This document shows positions 16,440 through 25,368 of a stretch of 64,000 nucleotides of DNA, piece by piece; position 1 is the stretch's first letter; every line of letters starts with the position of its first letter. Source of the stretch: Chloroflexota bacterium (GTDB lineage: Bacteria; Chloroflexota; Anaerolineae; Aggregatilineales; Phototrophicaceae); the NCBI GenBank assembly GCA_016223085.1, contig JACRPS010000008.1:246265-310264 (forward strand). The letters run 5' to 3'. Below the pieces are notes generated by a model, which worked only from the letters and a program-made list of their open reading frames with translations, had not been told where the DNA came from and did not search any database. The position numbers and the translations under genes were made by a program.

Positions 16440-17387
16440 TCACTTTGTCCAGAACGACTCGCTCAGGTACTTGTAGGCATTGTCGGGGAACAGGGTCACG
16501 ACCACACCCGGCTCGCCGCGCGCTGCCAGTTCGTCCGCCAGTTGCAGCGCGCCGGCCATCGCCGCCGCCGCGCTGATACCGACGAGATAGCCTTCCTCGC
16601 GCGCCAGCCGCCGCGCCGTGTCGTGCGCCACCTCGGTGCTGACCGGCAGATTCCGGTCGGTCAACGTTTCATCGTAAATACCCGGTTTGATCGCCGTCGG
16701 CATGTGCTTTAACCCTTCCAGACCGTGAAAGGCCGAATCCGGCTGAAGCGAGATAATCTGCACGTGCGGGTTGTAGTGCTTCAGGCGGCGGCCCGTGCCC
16801 ATCAGCGTGCCACTGGTGCCGAGTCCGGCGAGAAAATGCGTCACGCGGCCATGCGTCTGCTGCCAGATTTCCACGCCGGTGGTGTGGTAATGCGCCTGCC
16901 AGTTGGCCGGGTTGTTGTACTGGTTGGCGTAGAAGTAACGTCCCGGTTCGGCGGCGACCACTTCCCGCACCGCCAGAATCGCGCCATCCGAGCCTTCCAG
17001 CGGGTCGGTCAGCACCACTTCCGCGCCGTAAGCGCGCAGGATGGCGAGCCGTTCCGGGCTGGCGTTGCCGGGCACAAACAGCCGCACGCGGTAGCCCCGC
17101 GCCGCCCCGATCATGGCATAGGCGATGCCGGTGTTGCCGCTGGTGCTGTCCACCAGCACTTTATCGCGCGTCAGATCGCCGGTCAGTTCCGCCTGCCGGA
17201 TGATGTTGGCCGCCGCGCGGTCCTTGACGCTGCCGCCGGGGTTCGTCCACTCCGCTTTGGCGTAAATCGCTACGTTTTCCGGCAGGTGCGCTGTGATGCG
17301 CCGGAAGCTCAACAACGGCGTGTTGCCGATCAGGTTATCCAGATCGGTCGCTGCAATCGGCTGCATGTGATAATTCGGTAACGCCAT
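16440..17387 (-). CDS. Cysteine synthase family PLP enzyme (CysK/CysM-like)
   Basis: 315 residues, the usual length. The PLP lysine is K55 in NPGGSVKDRAA, the phosphate-binding loop of the substrate is STSGNTG, and the cofactor-binding GLGTSGTLMG follows. It would make cysteine from O-acetylserine (or O-phosphoserine) with sulfide, or with thiosulfate in CysM-type enzymes. ATG 17387 has GAGGAAA upstream; an upstream in-frame start would add 29 residues read from heptamer-repeat DNA. No regulatory neighbour is seen. Confidence 0.9.
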   Translation of the reverse strand: MALPNYHMQPIAATDLDNLIGNTPLLSFRRITAHLPENVAIYAKAEWTNPGGSVKDRAAANIIRQAELTGDLTRDKVLVDSTSGNTGIAYAMIGAARGYRVRLFVPGNASPERLAILRAYGAEVVLTDPLEGSDGAILAVREVVAAEPGRYFYANQYNNPANWQAHYHTTGVEIWQQTHGRVTHFLAGLGTSGTLMGTGRRLKHYNPHVQIISLQPDSAFHGLEGLKHMPTAIKPGIYDETLTDRNLPVSTEVAHDTARRLAREEGYLVGISAAAAMAGALQLADELAARGEPGVVVTLFPDNAYKYLSESFWTK

Positions 17388-17448
17388 TCGCTGGATTTCC
17401 TCATGCTGGATGCAGGTTACTGGCTTTTGGCAATTGGTGGATGAATTT

Positions 17449-17476
17449 GCCAACAGCCAATCGTCAATCGCCACCT
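17449..17476 (-). repeat. Tandem heptamer repeat (four units, GCCAATC type)
   Basis: Units on the plus strand: GCCAACA, GCCAATC, GTCAATC, GCCACCT. It lies just upstream of the cysteine synthase start. Confidence 0.6.
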
Positions 17477-17909
17477 GCTAACAAAAAAACCAGCAGGCAA
17501 ATCAAAAGGCGTGGGCACGCTTTCCCGGTTCTGGGGACGCGCCACGCCTTCGTTTACGCTGCTGGTCGGCGTTAGGACACGAAGTATTGTGTCCCTACGA
17601 CTGGTCTATCTCAACGTCTGAAGTCGTGGTTTACGCCCCGCGCTTCAGACAACAACACAGGCAGGCCAACATGATTTCGCTCACAATAATCATCAATATA
17701 ATCGAAGTGTAATGAATGTCAGGGCACGAGTCAATCGTTCGTGGCAGTTTCTTAAAGGACATTCATGTAAAACGGGAGAACAGCCTTAACCGGTTTGTGT
17801 TGAAGTATCTTCTGGGCTACGACCAGGTGCGGGGTTACTTTGCCGGCTGGTACGAATGGGGACGACGCCAGACCTGCCGGTTGAACGTTAATCCAGTGCT
17901 GCGGATGGT
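17477..17909. other. Intergenic stretch with inverted repeats and no convincing gene
   Basis: The stretch holds a hairpin AAGGCGTGG (17509-17517) / CCACGCCTT (17542-17550), a degenerate GTAGGG-family palindrome (17571-17598) and an inverted repeat GTCTGAAG (17616-17623) / CTTCAGAC (17643-17650). A 77-codon plus-strand frame from 17716 has no family resemblance and runs into the opposite gene, so I do not call it. Confidence 0.5.
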
Positions 17910-19481
17910 TTATATCGGCGTCGTCTCATATTCCGGCATATGTTGGTAATTTCCTTGCGGTGGCGGCAGCGACCGGCGCACGTCTGCCGCCACCCGCAGC
18001 GCGCCCAGCGTGACTCCCGCCGTTGACTGGCCAGGGAAAATCGAATCGCCCACCAGCCACAGCCGCCGGATGCCGGTGCGCGGCCCGCGCGCCGCCAGCA
18101 GTGACGTTTGCGGCAGGCCGCCGACCATGCCTAACGGGCGGTCAGTATAAAACTGATAGGTCACGGGGCTGCCCGGCAGCAGCAGCCGGATGCTCCGCCG
18201 GAAGCCGGGCAGCACCGACTCGATTGTATCCAGTATCCGGTCGCCGTATTCCTCCTTGCGGGCATTATAGTCGGTTTCGCTCCGGGACAGCGCGTCCCAC
18301 CAGGGCTGCACGGCAGTGTGGGTGGTGATGGTCACGGCGCGATGTCCGGCAGGGGCGCGGCTGGTATCCCACGCCGGTGACAGCGAGATAAACAGGCTGC
18401 GGCCTTCACCCAGCGGGCCGTCCATCGTTGTGATGATCTGGTGATGGTCGGGCAGATCGGGCGGCAGTTGGTCGGCCTGAACGCCGACATGCAGCGCAAA
18501 CGCGCCCCAACAGAACGGGCGCGATTCAATTTCCTGCTGTAAGCGGCACGGGCTGGCTTCTCCCAGCAGTGCATCAAGTGACCGGGGTGTGACATTTGCC
18601 ACTACCGCATCGGCAGGCAGAAATTCCGCTTTGCCGGCGCGGCCCTGCCGGACAGAGACGCCGGTCACGCGCCCGTTGTCAGTATGGATACGCGTAACGC
18701 GCTGCCGGTAAAGAATCTCGCCGCCCAACGCCCGCACTTTGTCGGCCAGCGTTTCCGCCAGCCCGCCAATGCCACCACGCACGTGATACACCCCCTGCCG
18801 CGCCAGATCGAGCGCCGTCGCGCTGTAGGCGGCGTTGGCCTGCCGCGAAGTCGCTTGCGCCGAGATCAACAACTGCGCGTCAATAAAACGCACGAAGGCG
18901 CTGTCCTGCGCCAGCCCGTGCTGCTGCAACCACCCGTAAGTTGACCGAAATGCCATTGGGAGGAGAAGCAAATCCTGAGGGAGGTTCAACAGACCCACAC
19001 GGGCTAGCTGTAGGACTTCGTGCCGGTTAGTCGGCGGCCAGGGCAACCCCTGCGCCGCCAGCGACCAACCCAGGTTAGCGATGCGTGACTGCGCCTTCCA
19101 GAAGCGCTCGCTGGCCGGGAACTGGCGCAGAACGTCCTCATTGTTACGGGTCAGGGCAATCTTCCTGTCGGGTAGATGCACCACCCAGGCGGGTTCATGC
19201 GGGCGAACCGGCCAGTCAAGACCCAGCCGTTCCCCAACGATGTGGTGCGGTCCGTTCGGTTGAAACCCGCCCACGACCGTCGCCCCGGAGTCAAAGCGGT
19301 AGCCTTTGTGAACAAAGCTGCTCGCACAGCCGCCGGGATAGGTTTGGGCTTCCAGCACTGTCACCGCGTACCCGGCCTGTGCCAGCAGTGCGGCGGTGGT
19401 TAAACCGCCAATCCCTGCTCCGATGACAATGACTGCTGTTGACCGTGAAGCCTGCATCCTGCCCTGACCTTTAGCCACCAT
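17910..19481 (-). CDS. Phytoene desaturase/carotenoid oxidoreductase-like FAD protein (CrtI/CrtD/CrtO type)
   Basis: 523 residues. The N-terminal FAD motif VIVIGAGIGGLTTAALLAQAG is followed by the ARM-like EAQTYPGGCASSF, and the C-terminal flavin motif LVGDSIFPGQSTAGVTLGA closes the domain, as in carotenoid desaturases and isomerases. The central GGIGGLAETLADKVRALGGE is also typical. It probably acts on a carotenoid or another polyprenoid. No other carotenoid gene is nearby, so the substrate is open. ATG 19481 is used; an internal ATG at 19457 is equally possible. Confidence 0.82.
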   Translation of the reverse strand: MVAKGQGRMQASRSTAVIVIGAGIGGLTTAALLAQAGYAVTVLEAQTYPGGCASSFVHKGYRFDSGATVVGGFQPNGPHHIVGERLGLDWPVRPHEPAWVVHLPDRKIALTRNNEDVLRQFPASERFWKAQSRIANLGWSLAAQGLPWPPTNRHEVLQLARVGLLNLPQDLLLLPMAFRSTYGWLQQHGLAQDSAFVRFIDAQLLISAQATSRQANAAYSATALDLARQGVYHVRGGIGGLAETLADKVRALGGEILYRQRVTRIHTDNGRVTGVSVRQGRAGKAEFLPADAVVANVTPRSLDALLGEASPCRLQQEIESRPFCWGAFALHVGVQADQLPPDLPDHHQIITTMDGPLGEGRSLFISLSPAWDTSRAPAGHRAVTITTHTAVQPWWDALSRSETDYNARKEEYGDRILDTIESVLPGFRRSIRLLLPGSPVTYQFYTDRPLGMVGGLPQTSLLAARGPRTGIRRLWLVGDSIFPGQSTAGVTLGALRVAADVRRSLPPPQGNYQHMPEYETTPI

Positions 19482-19660
19482 TATAGGGAAGATGAACAGT
19501 TATTGTCAATTTATTGAAGATGTTTTGAAAGCATCTCTAAGCCCTTTCTCACCTGCGGCTGGGCCAGCCTGAAGCAACGTTTTTTCAACATTCCGCGTAT
19601 AACATAGGAAGGGGTGTACAGCCGTACATCCCTACGGATGGATCGTCTGGAGTGTGGAAC

Positions 19661-20362
19661 GTGGCAAATTTCTTCGATACCCTGTTTACCGTCGTCATCG
19701 GCACGATTACCGGCGTCAGCCGCGCGGTGGGCAGCACGGTCGCCGGTTTGCAGGACTTCTTCTACATCAAGTTCTCCGGCATGTCGTTTATTGTGCTGGG
19801 CGCGCGGCAGACGGGTAAAACCACGCTGATCGAATGGCTGAAGCGGAATATGGCCGCGATTGAGGACTTCCAGCCCGACCCGACGGCGGCAGGCGGTGAT
19901 GCCGTGCCGGATTTTATGACCCGCGTCGGCGATACCTACATGAAGCTGAAGCCCAACCGCGACGTGGGCGGCGAATACGCCATGTGGGAAACGGACTGGA
20001 TTGAACTGTTCCGCGAAGCGCAGCCGCGCGGCATCCTGTTCCTGCTTGACCATACCGACGTGCACCTGCAAAAGGATGCGCTCAACTTCGTGCTCCAGAT
20101 GATCGAGGACGAACCTGCCGCCCGCCGCAACCTGAAAGCGTTTTATATCCTGGTCAACAAATCCGACCTGTGGGGCGACACCACTACGCTGGACGAAATC
20201 CTGCACCACTACCGCAACGAGCAGCGCCGGCTGAAAGGGCAGGCCGACCGGCTGGGTTACAAGTGGTACGTGGCGGAGGGCAGCCTCGCCACCGGGCGCG
20301 GCGTGCTGGATGTGATGCGCAAGTTCTTTAACGCCATTCGCCCCAAGCCAGTGGAGATGTAA
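19661..20362 (+). CDS. Small GTPase-like protein (Arf/Ras-like P-loop)
   Basis: 233 residues from GTG 19661, chosen because TGGAG lies about eight bases upstream. A hydrophobic N-terminal segment (FFDTLFTVVIGTITGVSRAV) could touch the membrane. The GTPase core shows the P-loop GARQTGKTT, a hydrophobic strand before DHTDVH, the NKSD base-specificity motif (VNKSDLW) and a G5-like SLATGRG. The usual DxxG of switch II is not clear (RDVGGEYAMWE is the candidate). It lies directly upstream of an unknown 207-residue protein on the same strand, likely its partner. Confidence 0.8.
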   Translation: MANFFDTLFTVVIGTITGVSRAVGSTVAGLQDFFYIKFSGMSFIVLGARQTGKTTLIEWLKRNMAAIEDFQPDPTAAGGDAVPDFMTRVGDTYMKLKPNRDVGGEYAMWETDWIELFREAQPRGILFLLDHTDVHLQKDALNFVLQMIEDEPAARRNLKAFYILVNKSDLWGDTTTLDEILHHYRNEQRRLKGQADRLGYKWYVAEGSLATGRGVLDVMRKFFNAIRPKPVEM

Positions 20363-20364
20363 TC

Positions 20365-20400
20365 GAACCGCCATGACGCCAAGGACACCAAGAAAGAGTT
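20365..20400. repeat. Half copy of the AACCGCCA/GCCAAGG intergenic repeat
   Basis: AACCGCCATGACGCCAAGGA fills the gap between the GTPase and the next gene and matches one arm of the repeat at 12314-12379. Confidence 0.45.
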
Positions 20401-20403
20401 AAG

Positions 20404-21027
20404 ATGCAGCCTCTCGTTCTCGAATACGTATTTGAAGGCCACCAGCGCGGGTATAACTTCACCTCGCCGACGCGGGGATACAGCGACGCCACGCTCAAAA
20501 CCATCTGGCGTTATGCCATGCCGCGCGGCCAGGGCTGGAACGCTTATATCGGCGCGCGGTCGCTCAAGAGTTTCCTGCTGGACGATGGCCGCGTGGCGCT
20601 GTCCGAGGTGACGGTGACGGATTTGCGCGACGAAAGCGGGCGCGGCGGCATCCGGCAGGCGGTGATTCAGGTGATGTACCCCGGCGCGTACCACGAATAC
20701 CTGAAAGACCGGCTGCGGCGCTACCCGCATACCGTGCAGGCGCAGGTTGACCGCTGGCCGTCGTTCGGGCAGCGCAAGCGGCTGCTGGAGCGCGGCGTTC
20801 GCGGCGCGGCGCAAACCGTCTGCGTTTACCCGTACACCTCGCCGGACGCCTGGCAGACCGCCGAAGCTATCACGCTCAAGCTGGCGACCGCGCCGGGGCT
20901 GCTGCTGCGGTCGGGTATACTGCCGTTTACGACGCTGGCGCTGGACTACCGCGACGAGTCGCCGCTGGTGGTGCTGCCCGCCGACCGCGCCGACCGGCTG
21001 AACGGCGTGGCGACGCTGGCGCTGTGA
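20404..21027 (+). CDS. Unknown protein paired with the GTPase
   Basis: 207 residues, cytosolic, with motifs EGHQRGYNFTSPTRGYSD, YAMPRGQGWNAYIGARSLKS and GRVALSEVTVTDLRDE. It begins 41 bases after the GTPase stop on the same strand. The N-terminal pattern recalls the N-terminal domains of GTPase-associated proteins described in bacterial NTPase conflict systems, but that is a weak resemblance from memory. A role as effector or regulator of the GTPase is inferred from adjacency only. Confidence 0.6.
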   Translation: MQPLVLEYVFEGHQRGYNFTSPTRGYSDATLKTIWRYAMPRGQGWNAYIGARSLKSFLLDDGRVALSEVTVTDLRDESGRGGIRQAVIQVMYPGAYHEYLKDRLRRYPHTVQAQVDRWPSFGQRKRLLERGVRGAAQTVCVYPYTSPDAWQTAEAITLKLATAPGLLLRSGILPFTTLALDYRDESPLVVLPADRADRLNGVATLAL

Positions 21028-21069
21028 TTCCAGGGTACAATACGGGTAAATGAGGATAAAGGGCTGGTG

Positions 21070-21726
21070 ATGGTAGACAGGATCGCTCCCTATACAGCAG
21101 CGGATGACCCTGCCCGCGCTGAAAAAGTGATCGCGGAAGGTGTAAGTTTTGAGAACTTTCTCAAGTACTTCGGTCAGCAACATGCCGAATGGCTGGTGGG
21201 AAAGGTCATTGATGTTGTGTCTAATAATACCCGGCATCAGCTTATTTTAGGGTTTCTTTACAGCCTTTTCAGCCTCTACCTCGGCTTCAAAAAGCTGGGA
21301 CGCGTGCTGCTGGCTGGCGTGCCGATGAAAGTGGCTGATGACCGTCCAGCGCGCGAACCGGATTTACTGGTTGTCTTGAACGAAAACCTGTCCCGGGTAC
21401 GAGACACATATCTTGATGGTCCGGCAGATATTGTGGTTGAAATCGTCTCGCCGGAAAGCACCGGGCGTGACCGGGGCGACAAGCTGGCGGAATACGAGGC
21501 CGCCGGCGTGCGCGAATACTGGCTGTTTGACCCGATTCGCTTCGAGAGCGTGGTGTACGCCCTGGCGAACGATGGCCGCTACCGCCCGATTCCGCCGGAT
21601 GCTGATGGGCGGCTGGTATCTCGCGTGCTGCCGGGGTTTGCGCTGCATCCGGCGCTGGTCTGGCGCGACGAGCCGCCGACCGGCGCAGAACTGGTCGAAC
21701 TGGCGCAGCAGATGGTGAGTGAATAA
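21070..21726 (+). CDS. Uma2 family (DUF820) putative endonuclease
   Basis: 218 residues with the PD-(D/E)xK core of the Uma2 family: acidic residue in REPDLLVVL, then DIVVEIVSPEST with the conserved Glu and the Lys of RGDKLAEYEAAGVREYWLFDP. These proteins are abundant in Chloroflexota and cyanobacteria, and their role is unsettled. ATG 21070 has AAAGGG seven bases upstream; GTG 21067 is the alternative. Confidence 0.88.
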   Translation: MVDRIAPYTAADDPARAEKVIAEGVSFENFLKYFGQQHAEWLVGKVIDVVSNNTRHQLILGFLYSLFSLYLGFKKLGRVLLAGVPMKVADDRPAREPDLLVVLNENLSRVRDTYLDGPADIVVEIVSPESTGRDRGDKLAEYEAAGVREYWLFDPIRFESVVYALANDGRYRPIPPDADGRLVSRVLPGFALHPALVWRDEPPTGAELVELAQQMVSE

Positions 21727-21825
21727 TTCTCCCGCCCCGCGAAATCCATCCAAAGCCGAATGGCAGCATCCCCGGATTGGCCGATAATAGACAGTAAGCA
21801 TTGGTCTGTAAAAAGAGGGATTGTG

Positions 21826-23073
21826 ATGGTGCGAAGAATCGTTTTCCTGCTGGTGCTGCTGGGCGCCGCGCTGGTTCAGGCGCAGGATGCGCCGGCGTGG
21901 CGGCTGGCGGCGGTGGAAGATTTGCTGCCCACGCTGCAAGGGTACGCCGAGGTCAATTCCAGCCTGACCCTCTCGCCTGATGGGACACAACTGGCGTGGG
22001 GAGCGCCGGACGGGCTGTGCCTGTACGCGCTGGACAGTCAACAGGGGGAATGTACCCCACTGCCGGAGTCGTTCCGGGGTGGGTTTCAGGAGTACAACCC
22101 GCTGCGCTGGTCGCCGGATGGCGCGTACATCGCCTTCACCGAAGACCCGTTCCGGCTGATGAATGAAAGCGACGTGTGGGTGTACAAGCTGGCGTCCGGC
22201 GAGTTCACGAACCTGACCGACGACGGCCTGGAAGGCGGCTGGCTGCGCAGCGACGATGCGCCGGTGGCGCTGGACTACGCGGTATCATGGAATCCGGCCA
22301 ATGGCGATCTGTACTTCTTCCGCAGCGAACAGTTGGCCGGCGGCTGGACGATTGATCTGTACCGCACCTATCCCGGCGACGATGAACCGGAACAGGTTTC
22401 GTCGTTTACGTTGAACTTCCCCACGCTCAGCGTCTACTTTCCACCCGCGATTGCGTCGGATGGCAGGATGATGGCGCTGATCGTCCTCGGCCAGAAGCGG
22501 GAAGACCGGAAAAACGGCGTCTGGACGATTGACCTGGAGGACGGCGCGGCAGAGATGGTCGTCAACCTGCCGGACCTGTCCGGGCCGGGTTTCCCCGACT
22601 GGCAGGATCGGGAGCAGATGATCCCGCGCGAGGTGGCCTGGGCGGGCAATGATGCGCTGCTGGTGTACCTGTTTAACGGCGCGTATGTCACAGGTGTGTC
22701 GTGGGGCGCGCAGTTGATTGACCTCACCACCGGGCAGGTGATGCCGCTGGTGGACCTGAGCGCCGTGCCGGAACCGGCGGCGCTGTTTCAGCAGGGGGAT
22801 GACGAGCGCACGCCTCAGCACAATATGGTGCGCAGCGTCATGGTCGCGCCGGATGGGGAGTCGGTGGTTTACAGCCATTATGATGAATACACCCGCGACC
22901 AGCCCAGTCTATCGGCGCTGGCGCTGCCGCCAGTTGGTGACCCGGTCGAAATCGGCACCGCACCTGGCTGCGTGGTGCAGAGCGTCCGGGGCACGCCGAG
23001 CTGGCTGGGCAGCATCGCATCCAATGGCCGCGTTGTGCTGCACAACTGCCTGCTGACGTTCGAGCCGGGTTAA
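21826..23073 (+). CDS. Secreted WD40/TolB-like beta-propeller protein
   Basis: 415 residues. The signal peptide is RRIVFLLVLLGAALVQAQ; the mature protein repeats blades such as LTLSPDGTQLAWGAPDGLCLY, LRWSPDGAYIAFTEDP and MVAPDGESVVYSHYD, typical of PD40/TolB propellers. The start ATG 21826 has AGAGGGA six bases upstream; an upstream frame to 21760 lacks such a site. No catalytic residues are seen, so it is probably a binding or scaffold protein outside the membrane. Confidence 0.78.
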   Translation: MVRRIVFLLVLLGAALVQAQDAPAWRLAAVEDLLPTLQGYAEVNSSLTLSPDGTQLAWGAPDGLCLYALDSQQGECTPLPESFRGGFQEYNPLRWSPDGAYIAFTEDPFRLMNESDVWVYKLASGEFTNLTDDGLEGGWLRSDDAPVALDYAVSWNPANGDLYFFRSEQLAGGWTIDLYRTYPGDDEPEQVSSFTLNFPTLSVYFPPAIASDGRMMALIVLGQKREDRKNGVWTIDLEDGAAEMVVNLPDLSGPGFPDWQDREQMIPREVAWAGNDALLVYLFNGAYVTGVSWGAQLIDLTTGQVMPLVDLSAVPEPAALFQQGDDERTPQHNMVRSVMVAPDGESVVYSHYDEYTRDQPSLSALALPPVGDPVEIGTAPGCVVQSVRGTPSWLGSIASNGRVVLHNCLLTFEPG

Positions 23074-23096
23074 GGGCCGGCAGCGCCAATGTGCGC

Positions 23097-23187
23097 GGAG
23101 CGACTACACGAGGGTCGCTCCGGCAAACCCTGTTTTTCCAGCCACCTGTGGCTTTTCTGTTCAGCCGGACGGCTTTCAGCGTCCGGC
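23097..23187 (+). repeat. Composite multi-hairpin element, copy A
   Basis: Three hairpins in a row: GGAGCGAC/GTCGCTCC (23097-23122), AGCCAC/GTGGCT followed by TTTT (23140-23156) and GCCGGACG/CGTCCGGC (23164-23187). It lies 24 bases downstream of the propeller gene stop and reads in the same direction. Similar elements lie at 36430, 45387, 57575 and 58154. Confidence 0.75.
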
Positions 23188-23547
23188 GGCGTAGCTCACG
23201 CCAGCAGCGACCGGATGGAGAGCAGTATTCGGGTGATAAACGCCAGCCGCATGGCGGGTGGTCGGTCACGGCGGGCGTCCGCCCTCGTGAGCCGTTCGCC
23301 GGGACGCGCTGACCGGGGTACCCTCGCCCCGGCCAGCAGCGAGAAGGTGTCCTGCACGGATCGGTACGATCTCATCTGCCTGCTTCCTTTGCACGAACCC
23401 AATTCGTGCGCTGTGCCGGACTATCCGCTAGGACTTTTGGTTCATCCAGCTCTGGACTGTGGTTGAAAGCGTGTTACGTTCCGGACGATTGATGCTACTA
23501 TAGGGAACAAACGTGACAGCATCGTGACAGAGCCGAAGGACGTCCCC
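23188..23547. other. Intergenic stretch upstream of the SARP regulator
   Basis: No convincing gene. GCACGAA (23391-23397) and TTCGTGC (23403-23409) form a perfect hairpin. TACTAT (23496-23501), about 47 bases before the regulator start, could be a -10 box, and the repeated GTGACAG after it (23513-23530) could be a binding site for the SARP-type regulator itself, which recognises direct repeats. Confidence 0.35.
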
Positions 23548-25368
23548 ATGTCCGACTTACGGTTGTATTTGTTCGGCACACCGCGTATTGAATATCAGGG
23601 CCGTCCGGTTCGGATTGAGCGCCGGAAAGCCCTGGCGCTGGCTGCCTACCTCGCGCTGGCCGAACAACCGCAGAGCCGGGACGTGGTCGCCGGTCTGCTC
23701 TGGCCCGAACTGGACCACGAACACGCCCGTTCTGCCCTGCGCAGCACTTTGCGCGCGCTCACGACCGCACTGCCGCTGGAATGGATTCAGGCTGACCGTG
23801 CCACCCTGGCGCTGGACCACGCTGCCGTCTGGGTGGACGTGGACGTGTTCCTCACCCTCATCGCCGCCAGTGACCGGCACGGCCACAGCCCGGATACGTT
23901 GTGTGGCGACTGCGTGGCCGGGATAACCGAGGCGGTTGGACTGTACACGGCGGATTTTCTGACGGGCTACCACCTGGCCGACAGCGTGGATTACGAGGAT
24001 TGGCAGTTGATGCAGCGCGAATGGCTGCAGCGCGAACTGGCGAACCTGCTGCGCCGCCTGGCCCAGCACAACGCCGATGCCGGACGGTACGACACGGCGC
24101 TGGCCTACGCCCGGCACTGGCTGGCGCTCGACCCGCTGCACGAACCGGCGCACCGGCTATTGATGCGTCTGTACGCCGCCAACGGTCAGCGGTCGGAGGC
24201 GCTGCGCCAGTACCAGCAGTGTGTGGAACTGCTGGACGCGGAACTGGCGACCCCGCCGGAAGAAGAAACCACCCGCCTGTGGGCGGCGATTCAGGACAAC
24301 CAGTTTACCCGGTCGAAGGCCGGCAGCGCGGCGGTGGAGATGCCGGTCAGCATCCTGCCACCGCAGCCGGCGCTGTTTGTCGGTCGGGACGAGGCGCTGC
24401 GCGAGATCAAACGGCGGCTGGGCATCGGCGGCGAGATGCGCCCGATCACGCTGATTCAGGGCTGGCCGGGCGTGGGTAAAAGCACGACGGTCGCCATGCT
24501 GGCGCGCGACCCGGACGTGGCCGAACACTTCCCCGATGGCGTGCTGTGGACTTCGCTGGGGGAAGCCCCCGGTCTGCTGGCGGAAATCTCCGCCTGGGCT
24601 GACCGTTTCCACCTGATCGAACCGGGCCGTGCGCCGAAGATCGAGGACATCAGCGCCCAGTTGGCGGCGGTGCTGCGCGACAGGCGCGTGCTGCTGATCG
24701 TGGATGACGTGTGGCAGGCGGAACACGCCGCGCCATTCCGTGTCGGCGGCCAGTCCTGCGCGATGGTGATGACCAGCCGCCTGAATGACGTGGCGGCGGC
24801 ACTGGCGCCCACCGCCTTCGACGTGTACCGGTTGCCGATTCTGGCGGAAGCCGACGCGCTGGCACTGCTGCGCCAGCTTACGCCGGAGATCGTCGCCAGC
24901 TACCCGGCGGAAGCGCGTGAACTGGTGCGCGACCTGGAAGGGCTGCCGCTGGCGCTGCTGGTGGCGGGCCGCCTGCTGCATGCCGAAGCACGGCTGGGCT
25001 GGGGCATCACCGATCTGCTGGCGGAACTGCGCGCCGGGGCGAACCTGCTGCAAGCCAGCGCCCCCAGCGACATGGTGAACGTCGGTCGGGAAACGACTCC
25101 TACAATTGCCGCCCTGCTCAAACGCAGCACCGACGCGCTGGATGTTGACACGCGCCGCCGCTTCGCCTATCTGGGGCTGTTTGTGCCCAAACCGGCCACC
25201 TTCGATTTGCAGGCAATGGCCGTCGCCTGGGATGTGACCGATGCCCGGCCTACCGCGCGCCTGCTGGTCAATCGCGGCCTGTTGGAGCCGATCAGCGGCG
25301 GGCGCTTTCAGATGCACGCGCTGCTGGTCATGCACGCCCGGTCGCTGCTGGAGGAACTGGCCCCATGA
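23548..25368 (+). CDS. SARP/AfsR-type regulator: winged helix, BTAD and NB-ARC ATPase
   Basis: 606 residues from ATG 23548. An OmpR-like winged helix (about 1-90, DLRLYLFGTPRIEYQGRPV), a bacterial transcriptional activation domain with TPR-like helices (about 95-245), and a STAND NTPase with P-loop QGWPGVGKSTTV (about 305-315) and Walker B VLLIVDDVW (about 380). In AfsR-like proteins a TPR sensor follows in the same chain; here the protein stops after the ATPase and arm region. The next gene starts with ATG overlapping its TGA, and that protein is a TPR protein, so sensor and regulator are split. Target genes are unknown. Confidence 0.9.
   Translation: MSDLRLYLFGTPRIEYQGRPVRIERRKALALAAYLALAEQPQSRDVVAGLLWPELDHEHARSALRSTLRALTTALPLEWIQADRATLALDHAAVWVDVDVFLTLIAASDRHGHSPDTLCGDCVAGITEAVGLYTADFLTGYHLADSVDYEDWQLMQREWLQRELANLLRRLAQHNADAGRYDTALAYARHWLALDPLHEPAHRLLMRLYAANGQRSEALRQYQQCVELLDAELATPPEEETTRLWAAIQDNQFTRSKAGSAAVEMPVSILPPQPALFVGRDEALREIKRRLGIGGEMRPITLIQGWPGVGKSTTVAMLARDPDVAEHFPDGVLWTSLGEAPGLLAEISAWADRFHLIEPGRAPKIEDISAQLAAVLRDRRVLLIVDDVWQAEHAAPFRVGGQSCAMVMTSRLNDVAAALAPTAFDVYRLPILAEADALALLRQLTPEIVASYPAEARELVRDLEGLPLALLVAGRLLHAEARLGWGITDLLAELRAGANLLQASAPSDMVNVGRETTPTIAALLKRSTDALDVDTRRRFAYLGLFVPKPATFDLQAMAVAWDVTDARPTARLLVNRGLLEPISGGRFQMHALLVMHARSLLEELAP

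Noticed and set aside
17716..17949. 77-codon plus-strand frame
   Set aside because: No family resemblance, no ribosome site, and it runs into the end of the opposite FAD gene.
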